Assembly: GCA_031285575.1 (NCBI GenBank)
Contig: JAITVX010000065.1
Coordinates: forward strand, 1 to 12,383
Source of the DNA: Bacteroidales bacterium
Lineage (GTDB): Bacteria; Bacteroidota; Bacteroidia; Bacteroidales; VadinHA17
Direction of reading: 5' to 3'
Length of the DNA: 12,383 nucleotides
Below the pieces are notes generated by a model. The model worked only from the letters and a program-made list of their open reading frames with translations. It made no database searches and was not told where the DNA came from. Below, one piece after another: positions 7,466-12,383 of the stretch; position 1 is the stretch's first letter; every line of letters starts with the position of its first letter. The translations under genes and the position numbers were made by a program.

Positions 7466-8107
7466 ATGACTTTAAAGGAAAAATACAGACTGGTGATGGC
7501 GTACTTTCTGGAGCACAATCCTGAAGCCGACACCGAACTTGAATACGGCAACCCGTTCGAACTGCTGGTGGCTGTTATCCTGTCGGCACAGTGTACCGAC
7601 AAAAGGGTTAATATTATAATGCCGCCACTGATGGCGCGGTTTCCCGACCCTGTTTCAATGGCAGCGGCTGAAACGGCCGATATATACGAGCTGATAAAAT
7701 CGTGCTCGTATCCCAACAACAAGGCGAAGCATCTGTCGGGCATGTCGAAGATGCTTGCCGGTGAGTTCGGCGGAACAGTGCCGTCGGACCCGGCGCAGCT
7801 GCAGCGCTTGCCGGGCGTTGGACGGAAAACGGCAAACGTGATAGCTGCGGTCATATACAGCAAACCCGTTATGGCGGTTGATACTCATGTTTTCAGGGTT
7901 GCCAACCGCATAGGTCTTACGGATGCGAAAACCCCGCTAAGCTCCGAGCTTCAGCTCACAAAACACATACCGGAAGAATTGATTAACCGTGCACACCACT
8001 GGCTTATACTGCACGGGCGCTACGTGTGCAGGGCTCAAAAGCCGGCGTGCGCATCGTGCGGCCTGTCGGCACTTTGCAGGTTTTACAGGGAATTGCAGGC
8101 CAGATGA
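7466..8107 (+). CDS. nth: Endonuclease III (DNA glycosylase/AP lyase)
   Basis: Bifunctional base-excision-repair enzyme that removes oxidised pyrimidines and cleaves the abasic site. With the ATG at 7466 (MTLKEKYR) the product is 213 aa, close to the E. coli enzyme (211); an in-frame ATG at 7430 would add 12 residues not typical of the family, so 7466 is preferred. Helix-hairpin-helix: LPGVGRKTANV (~115-125) with the Schiff-base lysine at K121. The catalytic aspartate is D139 in AVDTHVFRV. The C-terminal [4Fe-4S] loop is complete: C188-x6-C195-x2-C198-x5-C204. The gene is divergent from uup and its stop lies 3 bp from the stop of the convergent lipoprotein gene. Confidence 0.96.
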   Translation: MTLKEKYRLVMAYFLEHNPEADTELEYGNPFELLVAVILSAQCTDKRVNIIMPPLMARFPDPVSMAAAETADIYELIKSCSYPNNKAKHLSGMSKMLAGEFGGTVPSDPAQLQRLPGVGRKTANVIAAVIYSKPVMAVDTHVFRVANRIGLTDAKTPLSSELQLTKHIPEELINRAHHWLILHGRYVCRAQKPACASCGLSALCRFYRELQAR

Positions 8108-8110
8108 TTT

Positions 8111-8617
8111 TCAGTCGCGCATGTATGCATCGATGGCGTTTTTGAAGGTGAATACGAGCGGGCCGCCGTCGGAGATGTTCGATGTGCCGATTATTTCAAG
8201 GTCAACGTATCCGCGTGTTTTTATTATGTCCATAGCGTAGAGCATGAGGTCGTAATATCCGTCGTCTTCAATGTAGAACATGTTTTCGTGATTGCCAGAT
8301 ATAACGCCTCTGAAGTCATACACCATGTCGTCGTTGGCTATGATGGAGAGTGTAACCCTGTCGTAGCGTGTGAGGTTAGATATTTGTATCCACGAACTGA
8401 TGAGGTTGATGTCGAGCAGCCTTTCGCGTGCCGGGCTGTAGTCGTTTATATATGTTTCGTCAACCCTTATTATCTGGTTAAAGCGTCCGCTCGCCCTTAC
8501 GTCGATTTCGGTTTCAAAGTCGAGCTCGGTATCAACCCAGTATTCGTCATAACTTTCGCATGATACAGCCAGAATGCCAAGCGCAACGGCCAGAAAGATG
8601 TTTTTATATCTTTTCAT
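8111..8617 (-). CDS. Unrecognised small lipoprotein
   Basis: A 168-residue protein with a type II signal peptide: basic MKRYK start, hydrophobic core, and lipobox LAVSC with the lipidated cysteine at C20. The residues after the cysteine (ESYDEY) are acidic, which resembles the surface-export signals described for Bacteroidota lipoproteins; that point is inference. The mature part has alternating hydrophobic/polar strands (YDRVTLSIIANDDMVYDF, GYVDLEIIGTS) and probably folds as a beta-sandwich. I cannot assign a family or function. It converges on nth with 3 bp between the stops. The 5' side is the palindromic 42-bp repeat array, and its predicted promoter touches the edge of that region. Confidence 0.8.
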   Translation of the reverse strand: MKRYKNIFLAVALGILAVSCESYDEYWVDTELDFETEIDVRASGRFNQIIRVDETYINDYSPARERLLDINLISSWIQISNLTRYDRVTLSIIANDDMVYDFRGVISGNHENMFYIEDDGYYDLMLYAMDIIKTRGYVDLEIIGTSNISDGGPLVFTFKNAIDAYMRD

Positions 8618-8634
8618 AATAAATAATTTTCCGG

Positions 8635-8669
8635 CAAAGTTAACATTATTATAATACGATCATGGCAAA
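8635..8669 (-). promoter_or_regulatory. Promoter candidate of the small lipoprotein gene
   Basis: Minus strand: TTTG at 8669-8666 and TAACTTTG at 8642-8635, with a 23-base spacer, slightly longer than usual. The TTTG lies inside the left arm of the inverted repeat 8665-8689, so a protein or structure at the repeats would be well placed to affect this promoter. Predicted start near 8628, about 10 bases before the ATG. Confidence 0.5.
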
Positions 8670-8689
8670 CGCATGAAACTTGCGTTTGC
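8665..8689. repeat. Perfect 8-bp inverted repeat beside the tandem array
   Basis: GCAAACGC at 8665-8672 and GCGTTTGC at 8682-8689 are perfect reverse complements separated by 9 bases. The right arm abuts the first 42-bp unit (8690). There is no following T run on either strand, so this is not a standard intrinsic terminator; an operator or a transcript hairpin are alternatives. Confidence 0.75.
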
Positions 8690-8885
8690 GCATCAATCGA
8701 TGCAACCTTCATGCAGTGCTGCGGGAGACTTGCATCGGTTGATGCAACCTTCGCGAAGCGCTTCAGCATACTTGCATCGGTCGATGCAACTTTCACACAG
8801 TGGTGCAGGAGACTTGCATCAGTCGATGCAACCTTCGCGCAGTGCTGCAGCATACTTGCATCGGCCGATGCTACGGCCTGCCTGA
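8690..8885. repeat. Tandem array of 42-bp palindrome-bearing units
   Basis: Four units of exactly 42 bp begin at 8690, 8732, 8774 and 8816, and a fifth, partial one begins at 8858. Each starts with a near-palindrome of the form TTGCATCGGTCGATGCAA when the two preceding bases are included (the first unit has GC in place of TT); the fifth copy has the perfect palindrome GCATCGGCCGATGC. A second short hairpin (GCAGTGCTGC in units 1 and 4, GAAGCGCTTC in unit 2) sits about 6 bases further on. Units 1 and 3 share the tail GGAGACTT, units 2 and 4 share CAGCATACTT, giving an 84-bp higher-order period. Because 42 is a multiple of 3, open frames with 14-residue repeats arise on both strands; I do not take them as proof of coding. 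The array fills most of the 392-bp gap between two divergent lipoprotein genes. Confidence 0.9.
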
Positions 8886-8946
8886 ATAACAGCCTGCCGG
8901 CAACAAACATGAAATTTCGTGCATTTGCCCCGACTTATTATTAGCG

Positions 8947-8980
8947 TTTGATGATTTTCTTGTAAAAAAGAATACCTTTG
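8947..8980 (+). promoter_or_regulatory. Bacteroidota-type promoter of the tlpA-like/lpxH operon
   Basis: TTTG at 8947-8950 and TACCTTTG at 8973-8980 (TAnnTTTG) with a 22-base spacer. Transcription would begin near 8987, about 23 bases before the ATG at 9010. No other promoter is evident before the three downstream genes, so this probably drives them all. Confidence 0.6.
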
Positions 8981-9009
8981 CATTCTTATTATAAACCAAT
9001 AATGTTTTG

Positions 9010-10173
9010 ATGAACAGATTTATATCAATTTTGATTGCAACGGCTTCAATAATGTGCGGATGCAAGAGTAAGGTTGCTGAAATTTCGGGCACACTGGAAA
9101 ATCCGGTAGCCGGACAGTATATTTACCTGGATGAGCTTCTTCCCGATCAGCTTAAAACAGTCGATTCGGTACTGATTGGCGCAGACGGCAGGTTCGGTTT
9201 CAAAAAAGAAGTAACCGGGCCATCATTCTGCATACTGCGAATAAACAACAGCAATTCTCTCACAATGCTCCTTGAGCCTGGCGACAATATAACAATGAAT
9301 GCCCTTTTCGATTCGCTAAGCTATCCGTCGGCGCTTACCGGCTCAAAATCTACCGGGCTTATGGTTGAATACAACCTGCAGCTGCGAAACTCTATTAAGA
9401 AATTCCGTTCGCTAAGCGGTATATATGCCGAAAATATCGAAAATCCGGAACTGTACAAAGTGGTTGAATCGCTCGACAGCCTTGCAAGTACATATATGAG
9501 CGAGATAAATACATATACAAAGAATTATATCGACCAAAACCTTACTTCGCTTGTAAGCCTTGTGGCGCTTTATCAGCAAATTGCTCCAAATGTTTATGTA
9601 ATGAACCCGTCGCAGGACCTTAGATACTTTATTAAAGTCGATTCTGCACTGTCAAAGAATTATCCCAACAACGAACTTGTAAAGTCGTTGCATGAACAGA
9701 TTGTGGAGATGGCAATGGCTATTGAGAGCAGATCTGCAAACAGCGAAGCCCTGATGAATATGGAAGTTCCCGACATAGCGCTGCCTGCCCCGGGTGGCGA
9801 CACGGTGAAGCTTTCATCAACAAGAGGCTCGGTTGTTTTACTCGACTTCTGGGCTTCGTGGTGCGAGCCGTGCCGAATGGAAAACCCAAACCTCGTAAAG
9901 GCATATAATACATATCGTGGAAAAGGATTCCAGATTTATCAGGTGTCGCTCGACAAAACCAGAGAAGCATGGGTTAAAGGCATTGAAGAAGACAGGCTTG
10001 GAAGATGGATTCATGTAAGCGATTTAAAATTCTGGAACTCGCCAGTTGTAGCTCAATACAAAATACAATCTATACCAGGCAACTACCTTCTCGACAAAGA
10101 TGGGCGCGTTATAGCCGTAAATCTGAGAGGCGAAGCGCTCGACAGAAAATTGGCGGAAATATTTCAACAATAA
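9010..10173 (+). CDS. TlpA-like thiol-disulfide lipoprotein (DUF4369 + thioredoxin)
   Basis: A 387-residue envelope protein with a thioredoxin-fold domain, probably a thiol reductant or oxidoreductase in the periplasm. A short signal peptide ends in a lipobox-like MCGC, with the likely lipidated cysteine at C18. Residues ~23-115 match the DUF4369 beta-rich domain (EISGTLENPVAGQYIYLDEL, VLIGADGRFGF, LLEPGDNITM). A helical linker spans ~120-245. The C-terminal AhpC/TSA-TlpA domain starts near 252 (VPDIALPAPGGDTVKLSS) and carries the redox motif W-C285-E-P-C288 and the cis-proline in QSIPGNYLLDKDG (P356). A TTG at 9007 directly precedes the ATG at 9010; the ATG is chosen. The next gene, a paralogue, follows after 24 bp. 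The physiological partner is unknown. Confidence 0.92.
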   Translation: MNRFISILIATASIMCGCKSKVAEISGTLENPVAGQYIYLDELLPDQLKTVDSVLIGADGRFGFKKEVTGPSFCILRINNSNSLTMLLEPGDNITMNALFDSLSYPSALTGSKSTGLMVEYNLQLRNSIKKFRSLSGIYAENIENPELYKVVESLDSLASTYMSEINTYTKNYIDQNLTSLVSLVALYQQIAPNVYVMNPSQDLRYFIKVDSALSKNYPNNELVKSLHEQIVEMAMAIESRSANSEALMNMEVPDIALPAPGGDTVKLSSTRGSVVLLDFWASWCEPCRMENPNLVKAYNTYRGKGFQIYQVSLDKTREAWVKGIEEDRLGRWIHVSDLKFWNSPVVAQYKIQSIPGNYLLDKDGRVIAVNLRGEALDRKLAEIFQQ

Positions 10174-10197
10174 AAAATAACGGGAAATTAATTATAA

Positions 10198-11358
10198 ATG
10201 AAAAGATTTTTACTTCTGGCGGCTGTAACTATTACATGTTTCGGTTGTATAAAAAAGACATCCGTTAAAATAACCGGTAAAATATCAGGACAATCGTCGG
10301 GATACGTACACATAAACAGACTTGAGCTGAACAATCTGATACTGGTTGATTCTGCAAAAATCAGTAAAGACGGTTATTTCAGAGCCAGGCTTAAAACGGC
10401 TGTTCCCGATTTTTACCAGATAAACCTTGCCGCCGACAACTTTATTACCATACTGGTAACTCCAGGTGAAAAAATCAACCTTACCTTCCCTAACCGGCAG
10501 CTTTTTGACAGCTATACCGTTGAAGGCTCGGAAGAATCTGAAAAAATCAGGTATATCGACCAGTTGCTCATTGATTCAAGAAAGAAACTCGATTCCCTTT
10601 CGGCAGTTTACACCACAGCGTCGCTGGAACCTGAATTTGAAACAAAAGGTCCGGAACTGGAAAACATGTATAATGACGTTATAAGGCAACAGCGGAGAAA
10701 AAACATTGAGTTTATACTCAACAACATCACCTCCCTGGCGTCGATAAAAGCCATATATCAACGGATTGACACCAATGCTTACGTACTGTTTGAACCGCGA
10801 GACCTCCAGTATATGAAACTTGTATCCGATTCGCTGCGCAAATATTATCCGAACTCAAGGCATGTGCAGGCCCTTATAAGAGATTTCGACAAGGAACTGT
10901 CGATATTTACCACAAACCGTCTCAATGCCATGTCGGAACAGGCCGAAACGGTTAGCCTTAATCCCTCGCTCATGAACACCGAAGGAAAAAGAATTTCGCT
11001 CGAATCGCTACGTGGCAAATATGTTTTGCTCACATTCTGGTCGGCACGTTCGCAGGACTGCACACAGGAAAACATCGACCTGAAACAGTTTTACAACCTT
11101 TACAGCAGAAAAGGCTTCGAAATATACCAGGTAAACCTCGACACGGATGAAAACATGTGGAAAAACGCCGTAAAATTTGACGAGCTCCCCTGGATAAATA
11201 CCCGCGAAGACGACCCAGCAAATCCGGTTACCGCGAGACTCTTTAACGTCAGAGAACTTCCGGCAAACTATCTTTTCGACAAACAGGGAAACATCATTGC
11301 GTCGAACCTTCACGGACGCACGCTTAAAATAAAACTCGAACAGCTGTTTGGCAGTTAA
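10198..11358 (+). CDS. TlpA-like lipoprotein paralogue with altered active site
   Basis: A 386-residue tandem paralogue of the gene just upstream, with the same order of parts: signal peptide with lipobox-like CFGC (C17), DUF4369-type N-terminal domain (~23-110), helical linker, and C-terminal thioredoxin fold (~255-386). The active-site segment aligned with WCEPC of the neighbour reads R-S285-Q-D-C288: the first, nucleophilic cysteine is serine while the second is kept. The cis-proline (RELPANYLFDKQG, P355) and the surrounding fold motifs (KYVLLTFW, KGFEIYQVNLD) are retained. Ordinary disulfide exchange is therefore unlikely; a monothiol, binding or scaffolding role is possible. Both proteins share the conserved YVxxxP-D-LxY segment in the linker, which supports recent-to-moderate duplication. 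It is followed by lpxH after 8 bp, within the same probable operon. Confidence 0.9.
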   Translation: MKRFLLLAAVTITCFGCIKKTSVKITGKISGQSSGYVHINRLELNNLILVDSAKISKDGYFRARLKTAVPDFYQINLAADNFITILVTPGEKINLTFPNRQLFDSYTVEGSEESEKIRYIDQLLIDSRKKLDSLSAVYTTASLEPEFETKGPELENMYNDVIRQQRRKNIEFILNNITSLASIKAIYQRIDTNAYVLFEPRDLQYMKLVSDSLRKYYPNSRHVQALIRDFDKELSIFTTNRLNAMSEQAETVSLNPSLMNTEGKRISLESLRGKYVLLTFWSARSQDCTQENIDLKQFYNLYSRKGFEIYQVNLDTDENMWKNAVKFDELPWINTREDDPANPVTARLFNVRELPANYLFDKQGNIIASNLHGRTLKIKLEQLFGS

Positions 11359-11366
11359 AAAACATT

Positions 11367-12119
11367 GTGGAAAACAGGTATAAAATCTATTTTGCTTCCG
11401 ACTTCCACCTGGGGCTTGCCACGGAAACCCCATCCATCGACAGGGAAAAAAAGATTGTAAACTGGCTGGTGTCAGCAGCAGCAGATGCAAAGGAAATATA
11501 TCTTCTGGGCGACATATTCGATTTCTGGTGGGAATACCGCAACGTCGTTCCTAAAGGCTTTACCCGGTTTCTGGGCGCTGTTGCGTCAATAACCGACTCG
11601 GGCATTCCTGTACATTTCTTTACCGGCAACCATGATTTATGGGCAAACGATTATCTTTCGGAAGAATGCGGTATGATAATGCACAGGTCGCCAGTTACGG
11701 TTACGCATAACGGAAAAACATTCCACCTTGCCCACGGCGATGGCCTTGGAACAAAAAACGCCGGGCGCAGGCTCCTTTCTGCAATGTTCAGAAACAGAGT
11801 TTTGCAGAAAATGTACTCAGCGCTTCATCCGTCAATAGGCGTATGGGCAGGCCGTCGATGGTCGCAATATTCGGCAGTCGGCAAAGGAACAGAAACCTTC
11901 TGCGGCGAAGAAAATGAAGACCTTGTAAGGTATGCCAGAACAATATTGCTGAAAGAAAATATTGATTATTTTATTTTCGGTCACCGCCATTTTGCAATAA
12001 ACCATGCATTGAACCCTGGCTGTGAAATACTCTTTCTTGGCAGTTGGAAGTCTTCATGTAACTATGGCCTGTGGGACGGCCGGCAACTCTGCTTTGTAAA
12101 AACGCCTGGGCCGGGATGA
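11367..12119 (+). CDS. lpxH: UDP-2,3-diacylglucosamine diphosphatase, LpxH-type
   Basis: A 250-residue calcineurin-like metallophosphoesterase expected to hydrolyse UDP-2,3-diacylglucosamine to lipid X in lipid A synthesis, at the cytoplasmic face of the inner membrane. Metal-site motifs are in order: D12-F-H14 (SDFHLG), G-D49-IFD, G-N88-H89-D90, H123-G-D, and G-H206-R-H208. The segment after HGDGLG, with R/K-rich helices (RRLLSAMFRNRVLQKMYS, HPSIGVWAGRRWS), fits the lipid-gripping insertion of LpxH. The start is GTG at 11367, 8 bp after the preceding stop; no in-frame ATG exists nearby, so a GTG start is inferred. No terminator is evident downstream. Another metallophosphoesterase activity cannot be excluded by eye, but LpxH is the best fit. 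Confidence 0.88.
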   Translation: MENRYKIYFASDFHLGLATETPSIDREKKIVNWLVSAAADAKEIYLLGDIFDFWWEYRNVVPKGFTRFLGAVASITDSGIPVHFFTGNHDLWANDYLSEECGMIMHRSPVTVTHNGKTFHLAHGDGLGTKNAGRRLLSAMFRNRVLQKMYSALHPSIGVWAGRRWSQYSAVGKGTETFCGEENEDLVRYARTILLKENIDYFIFGHRHFAINHALNPGCEILFLGSWKSSCNYGLWDGRQLCFVKTPGPG

Positions 12120-12181
12120 ATTTAATGACTGGCAACAGCATGTTGGTTAGACTTCTTCGTAAAACATGCAGTATTCAGCAT

Positions 12182-12266
12182 CGTCATTGCGAAAGCAAAG
12201 CCTGAAGCAACCGAGTTTACGAGCCCGGCGAAGCCAATCCATCCATGTTATGCTCTGGATTGCTTC
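12182..12266. repeat. Degenerate palindromic interspersed repeat
   Basis: The left end begins CGTCATTGCGA (12182-12192), and an internal hairpin pairs GAAGCCAATCCA (12230-12241) with TGGATTGCTTC (12256-12266), with one bulged C. This is the look of the CGTCATTGCGA...GAAGCAATCC family of imperfect palindromic repeats found between genes in many bacteria. The matching right terminus (TCGCAATGACG) is missing, so this copy is decayed or truncated. It occupies most of the 163 bases between lpxH and the stop of the minus-strand gene at the right edge; nothing else is seen there. Confidence 0.5.
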
Positions 12267-12282
12267 ACTCCGTTCGCACGGT

Positions 12283-12383
12283 TCAGTCGAACGCGCTGCC
12301 AGGGATGGCAAAAATTAAACCTGCATTAAGCCTGTAGCCGCTCCACCGTATTCTGTCGTCGCCGTTGTATGTAACCTTGTCTT
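12283..12383 (-). CDS. C-terminus of probable outer-membrane beta-barrel protein, partial
   Basis: Entering from the right edge on the minus strand, one frame reads DKVTYNGDDRIRWSGYRLNA, then GLIFAIPGSAFD and TGA at 12285-12283. The alternating aromatic/polar strand RIRWSGYRLNAGLIF is typical of the last beta-strand of a small Bacteroidota outer-membrane barrel (PorT/OmpA-barrel-like). The other two minus frames stop within 19-23 codons and look unstructured. Such proteins normally end at or just after the terminal aromatic residue; here about eight more residues follow, up to a stop next to the interspersed repeat. Only 32 codons are visible, so the family call is tentative. Confidence 0.45.
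   Translation of the reverse strand, partial: DKVTYNGDDRIRWSGYRLNAGLIFAIPGSAFD

Noticed and set aside
8690..8885. CRISPR array
   Set aside because: The 42-bp units are contiguous; the parts between conserved palindromes are themselves similar and alternate A/B, so there are no unique spacers, and no cas genes are present.
8673..8944. Plus-strand repeat proteins encoded by the array
   Set aside because: Open frames in two plus-strand frames follow automatically from a 42-bp (3 x 14) unit without stops; there is no promoter or start signal for them.
1..12383. tRNA or rRNA genes, integrase, transposase, toxin-antitoxin or defence genes
   Set aside because: No recognisable cloverleaf, rRNA segment or family motif for any of these was seen on either strand; small degenerate copies cannot be excluded by eye.

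Overview
The window looks like chromosomal DNA of a member of the Bacteroidota, probably Bacteroidales-like. The evidence is a TonB-dependent receptor with an N-terminal carboxypeptidase-regulatory-like domain, DUF4369/TlpA-type thioredoxin lipoproteins, a Bacteroidota-style small helix-turn-helix protein, and several upstream regions that carry the phylum's promoter signature (TAnnTTTG near -7, usually with a TTTG-like element about 21-23 bases upstream). This assignment rests on family recognition and not on a database search.

Layout: (1) Bases 1-1716 hold a FecCD-type ABC importer permease (5' end cut by the window edge) overlapping by 4 bp with its ATPase; these would energise uptake of a metal chelate, haem or cobalamin across the inner membrane. 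(2) Bases 1717-2940 are a low-confidence accessory stretch: a minus-strand glutathione-peroxidase-like fragment, an unrecognised plus-strand ORF ending at a hairpin terminator, a small HTH gene with its own promoter, and a 45-codon ORF. It looks like a decayed insertion site. (3) Bases 2941-7401 hold, on the minus strand, a 785-residue TonB-dependent receptor downstream of an ABC-F (Uup-type) ATPase. (4) Divergent from uup is endonuclease III (nth), which converges with 3 bp to spare on a small unrecognised lipoprotein gene. (5) Bases 8618-9009 are intergenic and contain the most unusual element of the window: a tandem array of 42-bp units, each with an 18-bp near-palindrome and a second short hairpin, flanked by a perfect 8-bp inverted repeat. 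(6) Bases 9010-12119 are a probable three-gene operon: two tandem TlpA-like lipoproteins, the second with the first active-site cysteine replaced by serine, then an LpxH-type UDP-2,3-diacylglucosamine diphosphatase. (7) The right end holds a degenerate palindromic interspersed repeat and the C-terminus of a probable outer-membrane beta-barrel protein on the minus strand.

Functionally the window is mostly cell-envelope business (uptake across both membranes, envelope thiol chemistry, lipid A synthesis) with two housekeeping genes (uup, nth). No complete new defence or mobile system is visible. The best candidate for something undescribed is the phased 42-bp palindrome array at 8665-8885; the redox-altered TlpA paralogue is the next most interesting item.
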